Assembly: GCA_002336855.1 (NCBI GenBank)
Contig: DDEV01000124.1
Span: 1 to 6,081 of the forward strand
DNA from: Leucobacter sp. UBA1945
GTDB taxonomy: Bacteria > Actinomycetota > Actinomycetes > Actinomycetales > Microbacteriaceae
DNA length: 6,081 bases
Reading direction: 5' to 3'
Part shown: one piece after another, positions 1 through 4,597 of the stretch
How the letters are laid out: every line of letters starts with the position of its first letter
Numbering within the stretch: position 1 is the first letter of the stretch
Notes under the pieces: generated by a model
The model's input: only the letters and a program-made list of their open reading frames with translations
Databases searched by the model: none
What the model was told of the DNA's origin: nothing
Position numbers and translations under genes: made by a program

Positions 1-426
1 GGCGAGGTGCTCGTGATCGACCCGGCCGACGCCCGGTCGGCGGCGCTCGCGGCGGTGCTCTCGGGTCGCGGCGCGATGAAAGCCGGCACGTTGAAGGTGG
101 CAGACCTGCTGCTGCCCGAGCGCGCGGCGTCGCTGCGCACCCGCTCGGCCTGGGCAACGCTCGACACACTCGGTGAGGCGATCGCCGACGCGCCAGAGCT
201 GCTCGTGCTCGACCTGCGGGGGGCTGCTGCACGGCCCGTTCGACCTGCCGCGCTCGAGGCGTTCGTCGCATCTGGTCGAACGGCAACGCTCGTGGTGCTC
301 GGCACACGGCAGCAGACCGAGGCGGTCGTGCCGCGTGGTCTGAGGCTCGTCGATCCGTTGGCTTCGGTCGCCGAAGCCGCTGCCGGCACACAAAACTTGG
401 TCACCTCAGAGGAGGGCGCACGATGA
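1..426 (+). CDS. Degenerate ABC-type ATPase-like protein, partner of YhgE (5' truncated)
   Basis: The reading frame is open from base 1 (GEVLVIDPADARSAAL...), so the true start lies upstream; GTG at 7 is probably internal. The visible 141 residues follow the layout of a small ABC ATPase. GEVLVIDP sits where the Walker A strand should be. Next comes a G-x-L-K-V-A-x-L-L-LPERA stretch like the strand after helix 1, then ELLVLDL at about residues 71-77 in the Walker B position, then a final strand TATLVVLGT. The key residues are missing: there is no GxxGxGK[ST], no LSGGQ, no acidic pair after Walker B and no switch histidine. I infer a non-catalytic or pseudo-ATPase partner, because ATP-binding-cassette genes often precede YhgE/Pip genes in actinobacteria. 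The stop overlaps the yhgE start (ATGA), so the two genes are translationally coupled. It could instead be an unrelated hypothetical protein. Confidence 0.5.
   Translation, partial: GEVLVIDPADARSAALAAVLSGRGAMKAGTLKVADLLLPERAASLRTRSAWATLDTLGEAIADAPELLVLDLRGAAARPVRPAALEAFVASGRTATLVVLGTRQQTEAVVPRGLRLVDPLASVAEAAAGTQNLVTSEEGAR
360..378 (+). other. Perfect 8-bp hairpin inside the end of the ATPase-like gene
   Basis: GGCTTCGG (360-367) and CCGAAGCC (371-378) are perfect inverted repeats around a 3-base loop (TCG). They lie about 45 bases before the yhgE start. The RNA hairpin would be very stable, but it has no T tract and sits in coding sequence. It may modulate coupling or RNA stability between the two genes, or be incidental in GC-rich coding DNA. 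Confidence 0.4.
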
Positions 427-2321
427 GCGCGCAGATGAATCGGCTGCGGGGCGGCCGAGCCGTGAACTGGCGAACGATCGTCGGGCTGCTGCTCGTGCCG
501 CTCACCGCGGCGGGAGTGCTGCTGTGGGGGCTCTGGAACCCGACCGAACGCCTCGACACAGTAACCGCCGCCGTCGTAAATCTCGATAAGCCGGTCGAAG
601 TCGATGGCCAGCTCGTGCCGCTCGGCCGGGTGCTCGCCGCAGAGCTGATCGACGGCGACGCCGAGACGAACTTCACCTGGCAGCTCACTGACGAGGACGA
701 CGCTGCTGCGGGCCTTCGTGACGGTCGCTACGCGACGGTCGTGACGATTCCAGAGAACTTCTCGGCTGCCGCCACCTCGTCGTCTGCCGCGGCCTCGGGC
801 GATGTGTCGAAGGCGAAGACCGCGACCATCGACATCGAGACGAGCGAGCGTGGCAGGCTGCTTGATGCAGCGCTCTCGGGCATTGTGACGACGACCGCGA
901 CGAGCGTGCTGAACGAGCAGCTCGGCTCACAGTTCGTCGGGGGCATCTTCGTCGGCATGACCGAGATCGGTAAGGGTGTCGGGCAGGCCGCCGATGGCGC
1001 GACCCAGCTGGCGAACGGCGGGCAAGCACTCGCCAACGGTGCCGACCAGCTTGCGAGCGGTGCGACCGAGCTCGCGAACGGCACGCAAAAGCTCGCCGAG
1101 GGTACTACCGAGTTGTCGAGCGGTGCGGCCGGGCTCGCGGCTGGCGCCCGCGCTCTCGCGAGCGGAGATGGCGGCGAGAACCCCGGGCTTGCAGGACTGG
1201 CCGTCGGGGTGACTGAATATACGAACGGAGTGAATCAAGCGCTGGGTGGGCTTCAGCAGGGTGCAGGGGCCGCGGTCGCACCACTACAGCAGCTGCGAGA
1301 CGCAATCTTTTACGACCTTGTGCCGCTCCCGCCGGATGCCGACAAACAAGAGACGCTCGACCAGCTCGACCTGCTCATTGCACAACTTCAGGGCGCGTCG
1401 AGCGCTGACCCTGCGTCTCCAATCGAAAAACTCAAAACAGCCGGAACCAGCTTGGCGGCCGGGGCGCAAGGGGCTGCGGCTGGAGCAGATCAGCTTGCTA
1501 CGGGCGCCGAGAAGCTCGCGGCTGGCGCAGCAGAACTCGCCGCCGGAACTCCGACTCTCGCGGCTGGCACCTCGCAGCTCGCGGGCGGCGTCACCGAGCT
1601 TGCGAGTGGCGCGCACCAGGCAGCAGACGGCACCTCCTCGCTCGCTGAGGGGCTGCACGAGGCCGCGAACGGCATTCCGAACTACACGAAGAGCGAGCGG
1701 GAGCGCCTCGGCGAGATTGCCACCCGACCCGTCGAGGCGAAGGGTGCGAGCGACGAGCTGTTCAATGCGTCGGGCGTGCCGCTCTTCGCGGGCATCGCAC
1801 TCTGGGCGGGTGCGTTTGCGTCGTTCCTGGTGCTCGCCCCGCTCTGGCGTCGCACTCGCGAGGCCGCGCGCGGCGTCGGCTACGTCACGATGCGCAGCGC
1901 GCTGCCAGCGGCCGGGCTCGGCGCGCTGCAGGGCGCGGTGGTCGGGGCGATCCTGCCCGTACTGCTCGGCTACAGCTTCACGCAAGGGCTTGGCTTCTTC
2001 GGGCTCGCGCTGCTCGCAGGCATCGCGTTCTCACTGGTGAACCAGGGGCTCTCGGCGCTCTTTGGAGGGTTTGGTCGTTTCGTCTCGTTCGCACTGCTCG
2101 TTGTGGCGTTCGCGATCGGGGTCATCTCGACCGCACCGCCGCTCTTGCAGGCGATCGGCGACGGCAGCCCGATCGGGGCGCTCTTCGAAGGCTTCCAGGC
2201 CGTCGCGATGGGCGCGAGCGGGGCAGGTGGCGCCGCGTTCGCTCTCGCGCTCTGGGGCCTCGCCGGCCTTGCGCTCACCGCCTTCGCTGTCGCGCGCAGC
2301 CGCAAGCGCCCGCTCGCATAA
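423..2321 (+). CDS. YhgE/Pip-family membrane protein with heptad-repeat ectodomain
   Basis: This 632-residue protein has YhgE/Pip (phage infection protein) architecture. There is one membrane segment at about residues 18-38, then a long non-cytoplasmic region. It contains the family-typical start of the ectodomain (VVNLDKPVEVDG, ~51-62) and two blocks of GAxxLAx heptads (~185-247 and ~347-416). Five hydrophobic segments follow at about 452-474, 494-516, 522-548, 552-575 and 603-625, and the protein ends in a basic tail (RSRKRPLA). The ATG at 423 overlaps the preceding stop and has a strong Shine-Dalgarno (AGAGGAGG, 408-415) 7 bases upstream. Family members include phage receptor proteins and relatives of the type VII secretion protein EsaA; some resemble ABC-2-type permeases. 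The exact function here is unknown. Pairing with an ATPase-like gene suggests a two-part membrane complex for export or envelope processes. Family assignment is firm; function is not. Confidence 0.92.
   Translation: MSAQMNRLRGGRAVNWRTIVGLLLVPLTAAGVLLWGLWNPTERLDTVTAAVVNLDKPVEVDGQLVPLGRVLAAELIDGDAETNFTWQLTDEDDAAAGLRDGRYATVVTIPENFSAAATSSSAAASGDVSKAKTATIDIETSERGRLLDAALSGIVTTTATSVLNEQLGSQFVGGIFVGMTEIGKGVGQAADGATQLANGGQALANGADQLASGATELANGTQKLAEGTTELSSGAAGLAAGARALASGDGGENPGLAGLAVGVTEYTNGVNQALGGLQQGAGAAVAPLQQLRDAIFYDLVPLPPDADKQETLDQLDLLIAQLQGASSADPASPIEKLKTAGTSLAAGAQGAAAGADQLATGAEKLAAGAAELAAGTPTLAAGTSQLAGGVTELASGAHQAADGTSSLAEGLHEAANGIPNYTKSERERLGEIATRPVEAKGASDELFNASGVPLFAGIALWAGAFASFLVLAPLWRRTREAARGVGYVTMRSALPAAGLGALQGAVVGAILPVLLGYSFTQGLGFFGLALLAGIAFSLVNQGLSALFGGFGRFVSFALLVVAFAIGVISTAPPLLQAIGDGSPIGALFEGFQAVAMGASGAGGAAFALALWGLAGLALTAFAVARSRKRPLA
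975..1163 (+). repeat. First block of heptad repeats in YhgE
   Basis: Nine consecutive 21-base units encode seven-residue repeats of the form G-[AT]-x-x-L-A-[NSAE], for example GATQLAN, GADQLAS and GATELAN (protein residues 185-247). The DNA is also repetitive but diverged, so it is an old internal amplification. Such xxLxxG repeats are characteristic of the YhgE/Pip family and are expected to form long helical, coiled-coil-like rods outside the membrane. Confidence 0.8.
1461..1670 (+). repeat. Second block of heptad repeats in YhgE
   Basis: Ten further 21-base units encode residues 347-416 (GADQLAT, GAEKLAA, GAAELAA, GTSQLAG and so on). A non-repeat linker of roughly 100 residues, including a proline-rich turn (VPLPPDAD), separates the two blocks. 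This fits two helical arms folding back on each other as a hairpin-like rod, which is an inference. Confidence 0.8.
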
Positions 2322-2330
2322 GCATGGTCA

Positions 2331-2359
2331 GGGTGGCTTGCTGGATCAGCGGGCCACCC
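2331..2359 (+). terminator. Hairpin after yhgE, probable transcription terminator
   Basis: GGGTGGC (2331-2337) pairs with GCCACCC (2353-2359). Two G-U pairs and an inner GCTG/CAGC helix continue the stem to a 3-base loop (GAT), giving a 13-bp stem that begins 10 bases after the yhgE stop. No T run follows, as is common for actinobacterial terminators. The position and stem strength support a role in ending the yhgE transcript. Confidence 0.65.
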
Positions 2360-2375
2360 GACCGCACCGCGACCA

Positions 2376-2453
2376 CTCGCCGAGCGTCACAGAAGTGTGC
2401 AAACACACCGTCAATAAGGGGCCCGCTCTCACGCCTCTGTGACGCTCAGTGAG
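2376..2453. repeat. Long imperfect palindrome with alternative folds
   Basis: The 24-base arms 2376-2399 and 2430-2453 pair at 22 positions, counting two G-U pairs. The core is 12 perfect pairs (GAGCGTCACAGA at 2382-2393 with TCTGTGACGCTC at 2436-2447). Two other hairpins compete with it: GTGTG/CACAC (2395-2399 with 2404-2408, loop CAAA) and GCTCTCAC/GTGAGAGC (2425-2432 with 2449-2456). It may be a second, bidirectional terminator-like structure, an operator, or part of a structured RNA. No protein-coding sequence is evident here. Confidence 0.7.
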
Positions 2454-2455
2454 AG

Positions 2456-2499
2456 CTGCGCCGCCGGGTGAAGTCTTGGTGAACATACGTGCGGCGCAG
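2456..2499. repeat. 9-bp inverted repeat bracketing the PHO-like repeats
   Basis: CTGCGCCGC (2456-2464) and GCGGCGCAG (2491-2499) are perfect inverted repeats separated by 26 bases. The interval contains almost nothing but the tandem GGTGAA(G/C) motif. They could be the half-sites of another regulator or a stem that exposes the motif; chance is possible in GC-rich DNA. Confidence 0.45.
2467..2484 (-). promoter_or_regulatory. Candidate PHO box (PhoP-type direct repeats), copy 1
   Basis: GGTGAAG (2467-2473) and GGTGAAC (2478-2484) are direct repeats with an 11-base period. On the minus strand they read GTTCACC-N4-CTTCACC. Tandem 11-base units with a GTTCACC core are the known form of the PHO box bound by the phosphate-response regulator PhoP in Streptomyces. 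The site is about 60 bases upstream of the riboswitch start and so could act on the transporter promoter. Binding by PhoP or a RegX3-like homologue is inference. Confidence 0.45.
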
Positions 2500-2529
2500 G
2501 CAGAACCATCGAGCTGCCGGGAGGCCCGA

Positions 2530-2538
2530 TGCTAGCCT
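2530..2538 (+). promoter_or_regulatory. Possible extended -10 promoter element for the riboswitch-transporter transcript
   Basis: TGCTAGCCT fits an extended -10 (TGN followed by TAGCCT, an actinobacterial TAnnnT form). It would place transcription start near 2545, just before the first conserved bases of the riboswitch. There is no convincing -35 at 2510-2515, so an activator may be required. Confidence 0.35.
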
Positions 2539-2548
2539 GGTGAGCGAT

Positions 2549-2669
2549 AGCGCCTAGGGTTCCGGGGCGCGGCCCTCATATACAGGCGTCGCACTCGACT
2601 GGTCCGAGCGGCGCCACGGCCGATCCCACGATCTGCCGTCATCTGACAGGACAAAAGCCCGGAGGAACC
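2549..2669 (+). ncRNA. ykkC-family riboswitch, probably guanidine-I
   Basis: The conserved blocks of the ykkC RNA appear in order: CTAGGGTTCCGG (2554-2565), CTGGTCCGAG (2599-2608), CACGG (2615-2619) and GGACAAAAGCCCGG (2649-2662). A hairpin formed by ACGGC (2616-2620) and GCCGT (2635-2639), with an inner GAT/ATC helix, matches the P3 position. CCT (2553-2555) with AGG (2663-2665) and GGG (2557-2559) with CCC (2658-2660) can form the closing P1. Subtype 1 of this family senses guanidine and turns on detoxification and export genes; subtype 2 variants sense ppGpp, PRPP or nucleotides. A transporter directly downstream favours guanidine, but I cannot exclude a variant subtype without an alignment. 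The element begins 159 bases before the transporter start. Confidence 0.92.
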
Positions 2670-2706
2670 GCGCCAGCCACCCCAAAAATGGCGGGCAGAA
2701 GGTTCC
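2664..2706 (+). promoter_or_regulatory. Expression platform: Shine-Dalgarno sequestering helix
   Basis: GGAACC (2664-2669), at the 3' edge of the aptamer, is complementary to GGTTCC (2701-2706), which contains the last GG of the Shine-Dalgarno AGAAGG (2697-2702). An inner helix CGCCA/TGGCG (2671-2675 with 2689-2693) would extend the structure. The same GGAACC overlaps the closing stem of the aptamer, so ligand binding should free the ribosome site. I see no T tract for an intrinsic terminator, so translational control is the simplest reading. This is inferred from complementarity. Confidence 0.55.
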
Positions 2707-2707
2707 C

Positions 2708-3616
2708 ATGTCTCTCGAAGCCCTCGTTCTCGTCATCATCGCCGCCTTCGCGCACGCCGCCTGGAACATCATCGCGCACGGCTCAAGCCGCAGCGGCCTG
2801 CCATTCTTGGCGTGCGGCGCGATCGTGAGCGCCGTGCTCTGGCTGCCCACGGTGCCCCTGACCGGCGGCCTCGGCCCCGGCGACTGGCGCGGCGTGTTCA
2901 TCGGGGCGAGCGTCTCGGCCGTGCTGCACGTGGGCTACATGGTACTGCTGCAGCGAGGCTACGCGCTCGGCGACCTCTCGACCGTCTACGCGACGGCCCG
3001 CGGCACGGGCCCCATCTTGACGGTGATCATCGCGATCCTGCTGCTCGGCGAACGCCCCTCGCCGCTCGCGCTCGTCGGCGTCGCGGTCGTGATCGCCGGA
3101 GTCGTAGCCATGGGCCTGATCGGCAGAAACCCAGCGCGGCGCATGCGGGGAGCGCAGGGCGTGCAGGCTGCAAGCGCCCTCAGAGGCGCGCGGCGCATCG
3201 ACCCGGCGATCCTTTTCGGGCTCGCAACCGGCGTATCGATCGCGGTCTACACGATCTGGGACACCCACGCACTGCGCGAGTGGCAGGTGTCGCCCGTGGC
3301 GCTCATGGTCGGATGTGCGGCGCTCGAGGTACCGCTGCTGCTTGCGCTGAGCTGGAATCGTCGCGACGAACTGCTGCCGACACTGCGTGAGCAGTGGGGG
3401 CGTCTGGTGCTCTTCGGGGTGCTCTCCCCGCTCTCGTACATACTGGTGCTGGTCGCGGTCACGATTGCGCCGGTGTCGCTCGTCGCGCCGGTGCGCGAGA
3501 TGAGCGTCGTGCTCGTAAGCCTGTTCGGCGCATTCATCGGCAAAGAGCGTCGACCGGCGCTGCGCGTACTCGCGTCGGTGGCCGTGGTCGGTGGGGTGGT
3601 ATTGCTCAGCGTGTGA
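2708..3616 (+). CDS. EamA/DMT-superfamily transporter, candidate guanidine exporter
   Basis: This 302-residue integral membrane protein has two homologous halves and about ten hydrophobic segments, the usual size for EamA (drug/metabolite) transporters. The first half begins with a TM1 containing AHAAWN (residues 15-20) and carries the EamA-type turn LLLGERPS (111-118). A basic linker at ~139-163 is followed by the second half from ~166. That half ends in APVREMS (259-265) and the matching GKERRP turn (278-283). ATG at 2708 is set by AGAAGG (2697-2702) 5 bases upstream. Known guanidine exporters (Gdx) are four-TM SMR proteins of the same superfamily; this one is a larger, fused-type member. 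The riboswitch upstream is the main evidence for its substrate. Other possible cargo includes amino acids or other cationic metabolites. It is apparently transcribed alone and converges with the gntR gene. Confidence 0.9.
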   Translation: MSLEALVLVIIAAFAHAAWNIIAHGSSRSGLPFLACGAIVSAVLWLPTVPLTGGLGPGDWRGVFIGASVSAVLHVGYMVLLQRGYALGDLSTVYATARGTGPILTVIIAILLLGERPSPLALVGVAVVIAGVVAMGLIGRNPARRMRGAQGVQAASALRGARRIDPAILFGLATGVSIAVYTIWDTHALREWQVSPVALMVGCAALEVPLLLALSWNRRDELLPTLREQWGRLVLFGVLSPLSYILVLVAVTIAPVSLVAPVREMSVVLVSLFGAFIGKERRPALRVLASVAVVGGVVLLSV

Positions 3617-3665
3617 CGTGCAGTTATCGTTCGGTGACGAGCGCGCGGGGCGAGGATCACCAGGT

Positions 3666-4418
3666 CTACGACACACCCAGCCCGCGCAGGTAGTGCTCGC
3701 CGCTCGGTGAGCGGCCCGAAGACGAGACCGAGAATCGCACGATGTCGCTGCGATAGTGGTCGTCTGAGACCTCGTAGATGCGATCGTCGACATCGAATGA
3801 GACGCGGTGCAAGCGCAGCACGGGTGCGCCCGATGCGATCTCGAGCAGCTCGCTGTCGAGCGCGTCTGCCGCGACCGCGTCGATCTCGTGCGCGACCGCG
3901 CTCGACGGGAAGCCGTGTTCGGCGAGCAACTCGGTGATCGACACAGCGTCGAGATCGTGATCGAAGAGCAGCTGGCCGACGTCTGAGAGGTACCTTAGCC
4001 GCTCGAGCATTGTGGGGCGGCCGTCGAGCAGTCGCAGCCGCAGCACTTCAACGATCTGGTCACCCTCGTCGATGCCGAACGCCGTGGCAAGCTCGGCGCC
4101 GGCGCGCCGGCGCGACACCTGCTGTGTGACGGCGCCAGGTCTGGCCCCGATCGACTCGGCCCAGCGGGTGAACGGAATCGAGGCGTCGACCGCCTGCGTC
4201 GACTTGCGCCCGGCGACGCGAGCGGGGCGGCCGCGTCCTGTTTCGATGAGGCCCTCGCCGCGCAGCACCGCGAGCGCGTTGCGCACGGGGCCGCGCGAGG
4301 TGTGCCACGTGTCAGCGAGTTCTGCCTCGGTGGGCACGTCGGACCCTGGCGCCAGTTCGCCGCGCACGATGCGCTCGCGCAGCTCATCGGCAATGCGCTG
4401 ATATACAACTTCGCTCAC
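3666..4418 (-). CDS. GntR/HutC-family repressor with UTRA domain, PhnF-like
   Basis: The 250-residue protein has an N-terminal winged helix (~1-66), with the family signature PTEAELADTWHTSRGPVRNAL (29-49, the recognition-helix region) and the wing GEGLIETGRGRP (54-65). A UTRA effector domain follows (~80-240), with the typical LERLRYL strand and a C-terminal DDHYRSDIVRFSV stretch. Start is GTG at 4418, since the ATG two bases upstream reads directly into a stop in its own frame. A Shine-Dalgarno AGGTAG (4433-4428) lies 9 bases before it. The gene diverges from phnD. In mycobacteria the HutC-type PhnF represses the adjacent phnDCE operon, so this protein most likely controls phnDC and itself. 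The ligand is unknown; phosphate or a phosphonate-type compound is plausible. The family is firm and the PhnF role comes from context. Confidence 0.9.
   Translation of the reverse strand: MSEVVYQRIADELRERIVRGELAPGSDVPTEAELADTWHTSRGPVRNALAVLRGEGLIETGRGRPARVAGRKSTQAVDASIPFTRWAESIGARPGAVTQQVSRRRAGAELATAFGIDEGDQIVEVLRLRLLDGRPTMLERLRYLSDVGQLLFDHDLDAVSITELLAEHGFPSSAVAHEIDAVAADALDSELLEIASGAPVLRLHRVSFDVDDRIYEVSDDHYRSDIVRFSVSSSGRSPSGEHYLRGLGVS
3699..3715 (+). terminator. Possible terminator hairpin downstream of the transporter
   Basis: GCCGCTC (3699-3705) and GAGCGGC (3709-3715) form a perfect 7-bp stem with a 3-base loop, 83 bases after the transporter stop and inside the 3' end of gntR. There is no T tract. 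It could end the rightward transcript before it runs antisense into gntR, but a coding-sequence coincidence is possible. The 49-base gap 3617-3665 between the convergent genes has only a weak 5-bp stem. Confidence 0.3.
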
Positions 4419-4454
4419 ATAGGCATACTACCTGGGCATATTGAACGAAGTTGT
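4405..4454. repeat. 13-base inverted repeat spanning the gntR start
   Basis: ACAACTTCGCTCA (4405-4417) and TGAACGAAGTTGT (4442-4454) match as inverted repeats at 12 of 13 positions, with nine uninterrupted pairs outermost. Centre-to-centre distance is 37 bases, about 3.5 helix turns. In the gntR mRNA one arm contains part of the start codon and the loop holds the Shine-Dalgarno. It is therefore either a pair of operator half-sites or an RNA hairpin limiting gntR translation. Confidence 0.55.
4421..4433. promoter_or_regulatory. Candidate operator for the GntR/PhnF-like repressor
   Basis: AGGCATACTACCT is an imperfect palindrome with outer AGG/CCT arms. It shares GG-ATA--ACC with the PhnF operator reported for Mycobacterium smegmatis (TGGTATAGACCA, recalled from the literature), with one extra central base. 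It sits just upstream of the gntR start and near the centre of the larger inverted repeat, which fits autoregulation. It is more than 160 bases from phnD, so a second operator would be expected; I did not find a clear one. Confidence 0.35.
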
Positions 4455-4487
4455 CTCGCTAGTTTTCCGCAAACTGACGTACATCTA

Positions 4488-4505
4488 GGCAAAGTTTTGG
4501 TGAAC
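4488..4505 (-). promoter_or_regulatory. Candidate PHO box, copy 2, in the gntR-phnD intergenic region
   Basis: GGCAAAG (4488-4494) and GGTGAAC (4499-4505) have the same 11-base period as the site at 2467-2484. The two 18-base sites are identical at 15 positions. On the minus strand this copy has one perfect GTTCACC core and one weak unit. It would overlap the -35 region of a promoter using the poor -10 candidate TTAGGT (4526-4531) toward phnD, about 70 bases before the phnD start. A phosphate-uptake operon is a classic place for such a site, which supports the reading. Confidence 0.5.
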
Positions 4506-4597
4506 GAGCGAGGAATAGTCATGAGTTAGGTACTTTTCTTGGGCCCTCGGGTGCGACAGTTATTGCGGTTCGATCACACACTCACCGAAAGGTCATC

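Noticed and set aside
1284..1985. Minus-strand open frame of 233 codons opposite yhgE
   Set aside because: Low-complexity Arg/Glu-rich translation generated by the heptad-repeat DNA; no ribosome site or domain was seen.
1246..2040. Plus-strand 264-codon frame within yhgE
   Set aside because: Arg/Ser-rich translation in an alternative frame of a well-supported membrane protein gene.
2395..2440. Possible CRISPR-like or mobile-element terminal repeats in the hairpin cluster
   Set aside because: The arms are a single local palindrome with no spacers, no transposase and no target duplication.
2062..2442. Plus-strand frame running past the yhgE stop into the intergenic region
   Set aside because: Ser/Arg-rich composition, no Shine-Dalgarno, and its end lies inside the hairpin cluster; it is better explained as chance.
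2554..2901. Minus-strand 115-codon frame across the riboswitch
   Set aside because: The DNA is fully explained by the conserved ykkC RNA on the plus strand, and the translation shows no family resemblance.
2783..3793. Long minus-strand open frame (336 codons) antisense to the EamA gene
   Set aside because: Its translation is rich in Arg, His, Asp and Gln with no recognisable domain, it overlaps a clear transporter gene, and it extends into the oppositely read gntR region. It is typical of a GC-rich shadow frame.
4539..4565. TTGGGC and TTATTG as -35/-10 of phnD
   Set aside because: Spacing is only 15 bases and the -10 match is poor, so it is not supported as a promoter.
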